A stretch of 64,000 nucleotides of DNA, taken from assembly GCA_963814805.1 (NCBI GenBank), contig CAWFER010000033.1:62001-126000 (forward strand). The letters run 5' to 3'. The translations under genes were made by a program, and so were the position numbers. The stretch is from AP-15 sp963814805. GTDB taxonomy: Bacteria; Pseudomonadota; Alphaproteobacteria; ATCC43930; CGMCC-115725. Of this stretch, positions 28,281 through 36,938 are shown one piece after another (position 1 is the stretch's first letter; each line of letters starts with the position of its first letter). A model generated the notes under the pieces. The model saw only the letters and a list, made by a program, of their open reading frames with translations. It made no database searches and had not been told where the DNA came from.

Positions 28281-28526
28281 CTAATAATAGTGCCAGTGAT
28301 TGTGCCGGTAGACCCGATGCGCGTAGTATCGATTGTGGTAACGGTAGGCATAATGCCGGCCGTGATAATAGTATGCCAATTCGATCGCCTTCTGGTGCGG
28401 CGCCGCAAGCGCGGATGCGCCGGGTGCGATCGGCGCAGCGACGGCCGCCGGTATCGCGGCGGCGGCCAGCAAGCCGGCAAAACCGATCCCGGCAAAACCG
28501 ATTAACGTCAACAGCCCCTTGACCAT
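28281..28526 (-). CDS. Small secreted His/Tyr-rich protein
   Basis: An 81-residue protein. The first 30 residues are a signal peptide (MVKGLLTLIGFAGIGFAGLL, then Ala-rich to AVAAP). The mature tail is rich in His and Tyr (YYYHGRHYAYRYHNRYYAH, ending NHWHYY) with few acidic residues. GGGAGGGG nine bases upstream supports the ATG. Such tails suggest metal or heme binding in the periplasm, but no member that I know is characterised. Confidence 0.7.
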   Translation of the reverse strand: MVKGLLTLIGFAGIGFAGLLAAAAIPAAVAAPIAPGASALAAPHQKAIELAYYYHGRHYAYRYHNRYYAHRVYRHNHWHYY

Positions 28527-28746
28527 CGCTCAAACCCCTCCCGGCGATCGCCCTGATCAAAACAATCGGACCGCTCGCCCGCGTCTGCAATCGTCACGGC
28601 GCTAGAGTGAAGCCATGATACCCAAAACCGCGCAATCGATTTTCCAGCGCCGCCAAGACCGAGCGCGCGAGAAGACCCGGTGTTTGCCGGCGAATGGAAA
28701 CCCGGCTATATTCCGCCGCCCGTTCCGGCCAAGGCGGTTCCCGTGC

Positions 28747-29746
28747 ATGAGTGAAGCCCAAATCGACGTCGTCGGCATCGGCAACGCGATCGTCGATGTG
28801 ATCGCCCACGCCGATGAGGCGTTTCTGGAAAAGGAGGCGCTGGTCAAGGGGACGATGGCCCTGATCGACGCCGAACGCGCCGAGGCGCTTTATCGGATCA
28901 TGGGGCCGGCGATCGAGGCTTCGGGCGGGTCGGCCGGCAACACGATGGCGGGGCTCGCCTCGCTCGGCGGCAACGGCGCCTATATCGGCAAGGTGCGCGA
29001 CGATCTGTTGGGCGGGGTGTTCCGCCACGATCTGACCGCGCAAGGGAGTGCGCTTCGCAACACCGGCGGCGACCGCGGGCCCCGGCACCGCGCGCTGCCT
29101 GATCCTGGTCACCGCCGACGGGCAGCGCACCTTGAACACCTATCTCGGCGCCTGCGTCGGGCTCGGCCCCGACGACATCGACCCCGAACTGATCGCCGCC
29201 GCCCAAGTCACCTATCTCGAAGGCTATCTGTTCGACCCGCCTTTGGCGCAGCGGGCGTTCCGCCAAGGCCGCCGCCATCGCCCACGCCGCCGGCCGCCGG
29301 GTGGCGCTGAGCCTGTCCGACCCGTTTTGCGTCGAGCGCCACCGCGCCGCCTTCCGCGATCTGGTCGACGGCCATGTCGACATCCTGTTCGCCAATGAGG
29401 CGGAGATCTGCTCGCTCTACCAGACCGAGGATTTCGCCGCCGCCGCCGCTGCGGTGCGCGGCCATGTGGCGATCGCGGCGTTGACCCGCAGCGCGCAAGG
29501 CAGCCTGGTGCTGACCCCGGAGGAGGAGCACCTGTGTGGCGGCGGCGCCGGTGGCGCGCGTCGTCGACACCACCGGGGCCGGGGATCTCTACGCCAGCGG
29601 TTTCCTCTATGGCTTGACCCGCGGCCTGCCGCTCCCCACCTGCGGCAGCATCGGCAGCTTTGTGCGCTGCGGAAATCATCAGCCATGTCGGCGCCCGTCC
29701 CGAGACAGCGCTGTCGCGTCTCGCGGCCGAAGCCGGTCTGGCCTGA
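28747..29746 (+). CDS. Adenosine kinase (PfkB family), four frame changes
   Basis: PfkB sugar/nucleoside kinase expected to phosphorylate adenosine to AMP. The N-terminus is MSEAQIDVVGIGNAIVDVIA; the substrate loop is EASGGSAGNTMAGLASLGG; the catalytic anion hole is DTTGAGDLYASGFLYGL. Pieces lie in frames 1 (to about 29,050), 2 (to about 29,265), 3 (to about 29,535), 1 (to about 29,660) and 2 (ending TGA 29744-29746). Four +1 steps explain this and leave about 331 residues, the normal family size. It lies 50 bases upstream of typA on the same strand. Confidence 0.83.
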
Positions 29747-29796
29747 GCCTTCTCATATCGCCTTGGCCGCCGGCCGGGGAGCCGGCAGGTTTCCGC

Positions 29797-31621
29797 ATGG
29801 ATATCCGCAACATCGCGATCATCGCCCATGTCGACCATGGCAAGACCACCCTGGTCGACGCCATGCTGCGTCAATCGGGCGCCTTTCGCGCCAACCAGCA
29901 GGTCGCCGACCGGGCGCTCGATTCGAACGAGCTCGAACGCGAGCGCGGCATCACGATCCTGGCCAAATGCACCTCGGTCGTCTGGCAGGGCGTGCGCATC
30001 AACATCGTCGACACCCCGGGCCACGCCGATTTCGGCGGCGAGGTCGAGCGCATCCTCAGCATGGTCGACGGCGTGCTGGTGCTGGTCGACGCCGCCGAAG
30101 GGCCGATGCCGCAGACCAAGTTCGTGCTCGGCAAGGCGTTGCGGCGCGGCCTGAAGCCGATCGTCGTGATCAACAAGATCGACCGGCCCGACGCCCGCGC
30201 CGGGGCGGTCCATAACGAGATCTTCGACCTGTTCGCGGTGCTCGACGCGAGCGAGGCGCAGCTCGATTTCCCGACGGTGTTCGCTTCGGGCCGCAACGGC
30301 TGGGCCGTCACCGACCTCGACGCCCCGCGCCGCGATCTCGCCCCGCTGTTCGAGCTGATCCTGTCGCACGTGCCGGCGCCGAAGGCCGATCCCGAGGCGC
30401 CGTTCGCGATGCTGGCGACGACCCTCGACTACGACCCCTATCTCGGCCGGGTGCTGACCGGGCTCATTCATTCGGGCTCGGCGCGGCTCAACATGCCGGT
30501 CAAGTCGCTGTCCCGCGACGGCCGGGTCATCGAACAGGCGCGGCTGACCAAATTGCAGGCCTATCGCGGGCTCGACCGGCGGCCGATCGAGGAGGCGCAG
30601 GCCGGCGACATCATCGCCGTGGCCGGGCTCGCCCTGACCACCGTCGCCGATACCATCTGCGCGCCGGAGGTGACGCAGGCGCTGCCCGCCGACCCGATCG
30701 ACCCGCCGACCCTGGCGATGACCTTCTCGGTCAATGACAGCCCGCTCGCCGGCCGCGAAGGATCGAAGGTCACCTCGCGCATGATCGGCGAGCGCCTCAA
30801 CCGCGAGGCCGAGGGCAATGTCGCGATCGAGGTCACGCAAAGCGCGCAGCGGGAGGCGTTCGAGGTTGCCGGGCGCGGCGAATTGCAGCTGGGCGTGTTG
30901 ATCGAGACGATGCGGCGCGAGGGCTACGAGATGTCGATCTCGCGCCCGCGAGTGCTGTTCAAGAGCGATCCCGCGACCGGCCGTCGGCTTGAGCCGATCG
31001 AGGAGGTGGTGGTCGACGTCGACGAGGAATTCGCCGGCATCGTCGTCGACAAGATGAGCCGCCGCAAGGCCGAGATGCAGCAGATGCGGCCGTCGGGCGG
31101 CGGCAAGCTGCGCCTGATCTTTTTCGGACCGACCCGTGGGCTGATCGGCTACCAGGGCGAGTTCCTGACCGACACCCGCGGCACCGGGGTGATGAGCCGG
31201 CTGTTCCACGGCTACGCCCCGCATAAGGGCCCGCTCGAAGGCCGGCGCAACGGCGTTCTGGTGTCGACCGCCAACGGGGTCGGCGATCGCCTATGCCCTG
31301 TGGAACCTCGAAGACCGCGGGCCGATGTTCATCGAGCCGGGGGCGCAGATCTACGAGGGCATGATCATCGGCGCCCACAGCCGCGGCAACGACCTCGACG
31401 TCAACCCGGCCAAGGGCAAGCAGCTGACCAATATCCGCACCACCTCAAAGGACGAGGCGGTGCGGCTGACCCCGCCGGTGGCGATGAGCCTCGAACAGGC
31501 GATCGCCTATATCGGCGACGACGAGCTGGTCGAGGTCACGCCGAAATCGATCCGCCTGCGCAAGCGCCTGCTCGACCCGAACGACCGCAAGCGCGCCACC
31601 CGCGCCGCCGCGGCGGAGTAG
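29797..31621 (+). CDS. typA: Translational GTPase TypA/BipA, one frame change
   Basis: Ribosome-binding GTPase involved in 50S assembly and stress growth. MDIRNIAIIAHVDHGKTTLV carries the G1 P-loop; DTPGHADFGGEVERILSM is G3, and NKIDRPDAR is G4. The two beta-barrel domains and BipA-specific C-terminal domain follow. An extra G near 31,283 (in the ANGVAIAYALWNLEDRG segment) moves frame 1 to frame 2, which runs to the stop at 31619-31621. Without it the protein is 607 residues, the normal length. Because typA is rarely lost, an error is more likely than decay. It follows adenosine kinase. Confidence 0.93.
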
Positions 31622-31768
31622 CGCTGGCGAGTACAAAAACCAGCGCTTGTCTCATCGTTTTCGATCCGGTGCGATCACTATCGAGACTATCTCGTTCTAA
31701 TGGATAGTACCTGACGGAAGAGTCCTAATTGTGGTTTCCCGACGAGTGCGGCTGTGCCATTGTGCGGT

Positions 31769-32846
31769 ATGCGCAAGGGGATAGCCATTGAGGTCACGGC
31801 GGCGGATCGGGCTCGCTTGCAGTCGATCATCCGGGATCGCAACAGCCCGCAGAAGCACGTCTGGCGCGCACGGATTGTTCTGCTGACGGCGGATGGTCAG
31901 GGCACCACCGCCGTCATGCGCGCCGTCGGCAAGGGCAAGACCGTGGTTTGGCGCTGGCAGGAACGCTTTATGCATGAGGGGGTTGACGGGCTGACCCGCG
32001 ACAAGACGCGGCCCTCGCGGATCCCGCCGCTGCCGGCCGCGACCGTTGATCATGTCGTTGCGATGACCAACCAAGCCCCGCCGCATGAAGCGACCCATTG
32101 GACCGCCTCGGCGATGGCCCAGGCGACGGGGATCAGCCCGTCCTCGGTGCGCCGCATCTGGACGCGGCACGGACTGCAACCGCATCGGGTGCGGTCGTTC
32201 AAGCTCTCCAACGATCCCAAATTCGCCGCCAAGCTCAAGGAGGTTGTCGGTCTTTATATCGATCCGCCGGATCATGCCGTGGTCCTCAGCATCGACGAGA
32301 AAAGCCAGATCCAAGCCCTCGACCGCACCCAGCCGGGGCTGCCGATGAAGAAGGGGCGCTGCGCCACGATGACCCACGATTACAAGCGCAACGGCACCAC
32401 CACCCTGTTCGCCGCCCTCGACATCCTCGAAGGCAAGGTCATCGGGCGCTGCATGCAGCGCCACCGGCATCAGGAATTCATCCGTTTTCTCAACACTGTC
32501 GAGCGCGAGGTCGCGGCCGGCAAGGCGGTCCATGTGGTCCTCGACAACTACGCCACTCACAAGCATCCCAGGGTGAGCCTGGCTCGCTCGCCATCCCCGC
32601 TTCACCTTCCACTTCACCCCGACCTCGTGTTCCTGGGCCAACGCAGTCGAGGGCTGGTTTGCCAAACTCACCCGACAACGGCTCAAGCGCGGCATCTTCA
32701 CCTCGATCGTCGAGTTGCAGGCCGCCATCAACCGCTTCATCGCCGATGCCAACGTCACCTCCAAGCCGTTCGTCTGGGCCAAATCCGCCGATGCCATCCT
32801 CGCCGCCGTCAACCGCGGGAGACAAGCGTTAGAAGCGATCCACTAG
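31769..32846 (+). mobile_element. IS630 family transposase, frame change before the C-terminus
   Basis: DDE transposase of the IS630/Tc1-mariner group. A helix-turn-helix N-terminal region (VVWRWQERFMHEGVDGLTRD) precedes the catalytic core: first Asp in VLSIDEKSQ, second in VVLDNYATHKHP, and Glu in NAVEGWFAKLTRQ. After THKHPRV the frame moves from 2 to 3 near 32,578; the rest of the core continues in frame 3 to TAG at 32844-32846. The shift may be a real inactivating change or an error. ATG 31769 (MRKGIAIEV) matches family starts. I cannot place the terminal inverted repeats or the TA duplication with confidence, so the element ends are undefined. It lies between typA and a patch of repeats. 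Confidence 0.85.
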
Positions 32847-32884
32847 GTAAAAGTTAAGAGCGTCACCGCCGCGCCGTGTCGCCC

Positions 32885-32917
32885 AGCGAGTGTTTGCGAA
32901 GGAGTTGAAGTCGCAGC
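32885..32917. repeat. Degenerate copy of the IlvD/Edd gene's 3' end
   Basis: The 33 bases match 33411-33444 (the last codons of the dehydratase on the minus strand) except for two substitutions and one missing base. Both copies read GTGTTTGCG then GTTGAAGTCGCAGC. The copy is next to the IS right flank, 494 bases from its source copy, so a local duplication is likely. Confidence 0.75.
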
Positions 32918-33027
32918 GCGTAGGATGGGCTGAGCGTCCGCGAAACCCATCATCCTCAGCGTGCTGGTGAAGCGCGTAGGAGGGGTTGAGCATCCGCGAA
33001 ACCCATCGTCCCCGGCGTGGTGGTGAA
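32916..33027. repeat. 56-bp tandem duplication
   Basis: Two head-to-tail units, 32916-32971 and 32972-33027. Each begins GCGCGTAGGA and contains CCGCGAAACCCATC and GGTGAA; they differ at about seven positions. The GTAGGNNGGG...CGAAACCCATC core resembles dispersed intergenic repeats seen in several proteobacteria (family from memory, not searched). Confidence 0.8.
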
Positions 33028-33176
33028 GGGCCTGCCAGGTCGTACCGGCCGATTTCTTCGCGGGGGCGCGCGTCACCGACTGCTCCGTCGCAAGCCGGCG
33101 GGTCGGAAGGGCGATGCTTACAAGGCCCGATGGGTTTCGCCATGAAGGCTGGGCAAGAATGCGCTGCATCGGCATT

Positions 33177-33301
33177 GTGCGTGCTTCGAGACGCGCCCCA
33201 GCTTCGCCGGGACGCTCCTCAGCATGACGATATGTTGCTGATAGCATTGAAGAATAACGTCACCCTGAGGGGGTGCGAAGCGGCCGTCTCGAAGGACGCA
33301 C
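33177..33301. repeat. Palindromic intergenic element with 17-bp terminal inverted repeats
   Basis: Left arm 33177-33193 and right arm 33285-33301 are complementary at 16 of 17 positions (outer bases GTGCGT...ACGCAC). The inner part keeps further complementarity around CTCCTCAGCATGACG and CGTCACCCTGAGG. It has no open frame and is about 125 bases, the form of a REP-like or non-autonomous dispersed element. Confidence 0.75.
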
Positions 33302-33388
33302 GACATTTTTCCAGCGCCATCAACATTCTTGCACAGCCTCCATGCTCAACCGATCCTACCCGCTGCATCAACGGTTGGTGCAGAGAGG

Positions 33389-35098
33389 TCACTCCCCTCG
33401 CTGCTCGGCGAGCGGGTGTTTGCGCAGGAAGTTGAAGTCGCAGCCATGGTCGGCTTGCAAAATCTCGTGGCGATAGAGCTTTGCGTAGCCGCGTTCGGGG
33501 ATCGGCGGTAGCGGCGCCGGGCGGCGGGCGAGTTCGTCGGGCGCGACCAAAAGGTCGATGCGGCGCTCTTTGACCGACAGGCGGATGCGATCGCCGTTCC
33601 TGACCTTGGCGAGCGGGCCGCCCGAGGCGGCGTCGGGAGTCACGTGCAACACGATCGAGCCATAGGCGGTGCCGCTCATCCGCGCGTCGGAGATCCGCAC
33701 CATGTCCTTGACCCCGGCGCGGGCGAGCTTCTGCGGGATCGGCAGATAGCCGGCTTCCGGCATGCCCGAAACGCTGAGCGGGCCGGCATTCTGCAAAATC
33801 AGAAAATCGTCCGGGGTCACGTCGAGACCGGGATCGTCGATCCGCGCCGACAGATCCTCGAGCGACGAAAACACCACCGCCCTGCCCTCCTTCTCGAACA
33901 GCCTGGGATCGGCCGCCGAGCGCTTGAAGATCGCCCCCTTCGGCGCCAGGGAGCCGAATAAGGCGACCAGCCCGCCGACGTTTTGCAGCGGGTCGGCCAG
34001 CGGCTTGATAACCGCGCGATCGACCGGGCCGGCGGGCGCCGCGACGCGCTCGGCCAAGGTTTCGCCGGTCACGGTCAGGCAATCGAGGTGCAGCAATGGC
34101 TGCAACTCGCGCATGACCGCGCCGATGCCGCCGGCGGCGAACAGATCCTCCATGTAATGCGGCCCGGTCGGCTTCAGATCGACCAGCACCGGGGTTTCGT
34201 CGCTGATCCGATTGAGCCGGTGGAGATCGATGTCGATGCCGGCGCGACCGGCGATCGCGGTCAGGTGCAGGACGGCGTTGGTCGAGCCGCCGATCGCCAT
34301 CAGCACCCGCAGCGCGTTCTCGACCGCGTGCGGTGTGACGATGCGGTCCGGCGTCAGCCGCTCCGCGGCGAGGCGCATCGCCGCGCGGCCGGTCGCCTCG
34401 GCGGCGCGCAGCCGGTCGGCATGGACCGCCGGGATCGCCGCGGTGCCGGGCAGGATCATGCCCAGCGCCTCGGCGAGCGAGGCCATCGTGCTCGCCGTCC
34501 CCATCACCGCGCAGGTGCCGGCGGTGGTCGCGAGATTGCCCTCGACTTCGTGGATCTCCTCGGCCGACACCTCGCCGGCCCGGTACTTGGCCCAGAAGCG
34601 GCGGCAATCGGTGCAGGCGCCGAGCCGCTCGCCGTGCCAGCGCGAGGTCATCATCGGCCCGGCCACCAGCCCGATCGCCGGCCGGTTGGCCGAGATCGCG
34701 CCCATCAGCTGGGCCGGCACGGTCTTGTCGCAGCCGCCGACCAGCACCACCGCATCCATCGGCTGGGCGCGGATCATCTCCTCGGTGTCGATCGCCATCA
34801 GATTGCGGAACATCAGGCTGGTCGGGCTGAGGAACACTTCGCCCAATGAAATCGTCGGGAAGGTCAACGGCAGCCCGCCCGCCGCCAGCACGCCGCGCTT
34901 GACCGCCGCGACGAGCTCGGGAAAATGGCGGTGGCAATTGTTGTAGCCCGAATAGGTGTCGGCAATGCCGATCACCGGCCGTGCCAACAGCTCGCTCGAA
35001 TAGCCCATCGAGCGCGCGAACGAGCGCCGCAGATAAAGCGCAAAATCCGGGTCGCCGTAATTGGTGAGCCCGCGCGCTAAACCGACCGGTTCCGTCAT
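33389..35098 (-). CDS. IlvD/Edd family dehydratase (dihydroxy-acid or sugar-acid dehydratase)
   Basis: Iron-sulfur dehydratase, 569 residues. The three cluster Cys are expected in YSGYNNCHRHFPE, LVGGCDKTVPAQLMG and TTAGTCAVMGTASTMA; the family-typical SDARMSGTAYGSIVLHVTPD ends with the catalytic Ser region. In context there is no ilv or sugar operon. Sequence details (GACTDCRRFWAKYRAGEVS) look closer to sugar-acid dehydratases such as L-arabinonate dehydratase than to IlvD, but I cannot settle it. ATG 35098 gives the family N-terminus MTEPVGLARGLTNYGDPDF. A degenerate copy of its last 11 codons lies at 32885-32917. Confidence 0.85.
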   Translation of the reverse strand: MTEPVGLARGLTNYGDPDFALYLRRSFARSMGYSSELLARPVIGIADTYSGYNNCHRHFPELVAAVKRGVLAAGGLPLTFPTISLGEVFLSPTSLMFRNLMAIDTEEMIRAQPMDAVVLVGGCDKTVPAQLMGAISANRPAIGLVAGPMMTSRWHGERLGACTDCRRFWAKYRAGEVSAEEIHEVEGNLATTAGTCAVMGTASTMASLAEALGMILPGTAAIPAVHADRLRAAEATGRAAMRLAAERLTPDRIVTPHAVENALRVLMAIGGSTNAVLHLTAIAGRAGIDIDLHRLNRISDETPVLVDLKPTGPHYMEDLFAAGGIGAVMRELQPLLHLDCLTVTGETLAERVAAPAGPVDRAVIKPLADPLQNVGGLVALFGSLAPKGAIFKRSAADPRLFEKEGRAVVFSSLEDLSARIDDPGLDVTPDDFLILQNAGPLSVSGMPEAGYLPIPQKLARAGVKDMVRISDARMSGTAYGSIVLHVTPDAASGGPLAKVRNGDRIRLSVKERRIDLLVAPDELARRPAPLPPIPERGYAKLYRHEILQADHGCDFNFLRKHPLAEQRGE

Positions 35099-35192
35099 GA
35101 TTTCCTCTCGAACACCAAGAGGCGTCAGATTGCCGCCCCGGGGCCGCCGCAGGCAAGCGCCCCGGACGCGTTTGCCTACGAACGGCGCCGAA

Positions 35193-35456
35193 TTAAGCGG
35201 TCCGATCCCGGCGGGCGCCCTTCCTGCGGACGAGTGGACGGCCGAAGGCACGGGCAAGCTCGCGGCGCTCGCCGCTGGTGAGGCCGGCGGTCAGCGCCGC
35301 TGGAAGGCGACGGACGATGCGCTCGCCATGAGCGATAATGAGGCGGTCGAGTTCGGCCTCGCTCAGCTCGGACAGGAACTTGATCGCCGCTGGGTCAAAG
35401 TCCCAAGGGCGCCGAAACTGCACGACAAACGTCGGATCGGATTGGAATTGCGACAT
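35193..35456 (-). CDS. Small hypothetical protein
   Basis: An 87-residue protein, unrecognised. The N-terminal part MSQFQSDPTFVVQFRRPWDF is followed by helical, charged sequence (SELSEAELDRLIIAHGERIV) and a strongly basic tail. GGAGG seven bases before the ATG is a good RBS, which is the main reason to keep it. It lies 94 bases upstream of the dehydratase on the same strand, so it may be its leader gene. Confidence 0.55.
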   Translation of the reverse strand: MSQFQSDPTFVVQFRRPWDFDPAAIKFLSELSEAELDRLIIAHGERIVRRLPAALTAGLTSGERRELARAFGRPLVRRKGARRDRTA

Positions 35457-35799
35457 AGGTTAGCCTCCGCTTTGACCGCACCGCAGGCGCACCCATTGCG
35501 TCGCGGGCGAAACATCGAAGGCAGAGGCAGCGTGGACTATGCCACGCCGCCCAGCGTAGGACTATGCGGCCGAGACATCAAGGACAAGTTCGCGGCAGCT
35601 CGCGTGGAAGCACCGAGCGAGTGGCGGCGAATGATCTGGGCCGGAGCTCAGGCGTCCTCTCGCGGGCTTTGTGGTAGATTTTCCTTTAACTCCGCACCGT
35701 TCGAGAGTAAATTAAAGTGAATTTAGTCAACCCGACTGACCACGGGGTTTGTCGAGCCGGACGGACCGCCCCGTTCTTCGTTCATTCAGGAGGTCTAAA
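35457..35799. other. Intergenic region before the Mrr-like gene
   Basis: About 340 bases. G+C-rich to about 35,650, then clearly AT-richer, marking the left edge of the islet. A weak promoter candidate is TTAACT (35687-35692) and TAAATT 16 bases on. The last 14 bases carry a strong AGGAGGT RBS for the next gene. Confidence 0.45.
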
Positions 35800-36765
35800 A
35801 TGGCTGCATATGTCGTGCGAACTGAAACCGATGGTCAGGCGCTTCTGGATAAGTTGCGCGAAGGCTCTGCCCGGATCGGATGGTCGTACAGCGACGGTCT
35901 CGATTTACAATACATAATCAATAATACCAGTGGCGGTTCGTTGAACGGTGCCCAGCGGGACGCCTGGCATTGTCACGGGTTTGTCGATGTGGCGGACACG
36001 GGGGATTTTTTATTCTACCCTCATGTTCCTGACTATGGACTGTTCTGTGTGGTTAAGCTCCTCGGCGGATATGCACTTCTTCCGGATCAAGACGGCATCA
36101 ATGGAGACTTTCGATCAGCACGACCTTGTCAGCTGATGACCTCAGAACCAATTGACAAGCGGGACGCAATAGTGCCCCCTGTGATCAGGCATAAGCTCGG
36201 ATTGCAAAGACGCTTCTACAGTTTAAATGTCGATCAGAGCGATATCGAGTCTCTCCTAAGCAACCTACCAAAACGTTCTGTTAAAAGAGCGACATATGCC
36301 TCCTCATTTTCACAAATGATGGATGCCGCTAATCGTGACCTTGCAAAACAATGGAACACATTTTTTCCTGTCGCAAACCTATCAAGATTTTTGGCTGAAC
36401 TTCTCGAAAGGCATGGCGAACGAGTGGATTTGCGTGAAGGCCCCTCAGAGAGGGGATCGGACTTGGTTGTAGAAATACAGAATGAATTTCTTGATCGACC
36501 ACTGGTCATTGGTATCCAGGTTGGCAGCTTCGAGGGGGATGTTTATCCAGGAAAAGTTAAGGAGAAACTTAATCAGTTGCTAGACGGATGGGATAGTAAT
36601 TCTTTAGATTATGGCGCTCTTGTGCTTACGGGCGACTGGAGGGATGATGCGAAACAAGTAGTGGAGGATCATAACCGCGATCATCCAACCCAGCGCGTCA
36701 AGTGGATTGACGGTCGGCAGCTGGCACGTATTGTCACGCGGACCACATGGACCGAAGACACTTAA
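35800..36765 (+). CDS. Mrr-like restriction endonuclease family protein with N-terminal reader-like domain
   Basis: A 321-residue protein in an AT-richer islet. The N-terminal domain (1-145) starts MAAYVVRTETDGQALLDKLR, then IGWSYSDG and GDFLFYPHVPDYG; it resembles the EVE/PUA-like modules that sit before nucleases and may recognise modified bases. The C-terminal domain (about 185-321) has Mrr/PD-(D/E)XK order: RGSDLVVEI (D221), IGIQVGSFEGDV (Q240-V-G242), LDYGALVLTGDW and IDGRQLARIV, the last being the Mrr-like tail. The canonical Lys after Q-x is Gly here, so catalysis by the standard mechanism is uncertain unless Lys252 or Lys254 substitutes. AGGAGGT ends six bases before ATG 35800. No methylase or other defence gene is adjacent, so it may be a stand-alone type IV-like system (inference). 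Confidence 0.72.
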   Translation: MAAYVVRTETDGQALLDKLREGSARIGWSYSDGLDLQYIINNTSGGSLNGAQRDAWHCHGFVDVADTGDFLFYPHVPDYGLFCVVKLLGGYALLPDQDGINGDFRSARPCQLMTSEPIDKRDAIVPPVIRHKLGLQRRFYSLNVDQSDIESLLSNLPKRSVKRATYASSFSQMMDAANRDLAKQWNTFFPVANLSRFLAELLERHGERVDLREGPSERGSDLVVEIQNEFLDRPLVIGIQVGSFEGDVYPGKVKEKLNQLLDGWDSNSLDYGALVLTGDWRDDAKQVVEDHNRDHPTQRVKWIDGRQLARIVTRTTWTEDT

Positions 36766-36938
36766 GCGCGTTAAGCGGCTCTACATCTTGTTTCTCTGCT
36801 GACGTTGGCTCTCGCGCGCGCGCAATACCGTCTTCCACCCAAGGCAGGATTTAGCGCCGAGGACGGCCCGCCCGCGATGAAATTGCCGCGGCGGCGTCAG
36901 CAACGTACATTTCGCGAAAGGGCGCGCGGGCGGGCGCC

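Larger units (their letters stand above)
32847..33388. other. Repeat-rich intergenic mosaic between IS630 and the IlvD/Edd gene
   Basis: No gene. In order it holds a second, degenerate copy of the dehydratase 3' end (32885-32917), a 56-bp tandem pair (32916-33027) and a palindromic element (33177-33301). These cover about half of the stretch. The remaining pieces (33028-33176 and 33302-33388) show nothing I can name. Confidence 0.7.

Noticed and set aside
29224..31224. A 666-codon minus-strand open frame opposite adenosine kinase and typA
   Set aside because: Shadow of typA; repetitive His/Asp/Gly/Arg composition and no domain.
31622..31768. Left terminal inverted repeat of the IS630 element
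   Set aside because: I compared the left flank with the reverse complement of the right flank and found no convincing match, so I leave the element ends undefined.
32916..33301. CRISPR array in the repeat-rich gap
   Set aside because: Only two tandem units with no spacers, then an unrelated palindrome; no cas genes.
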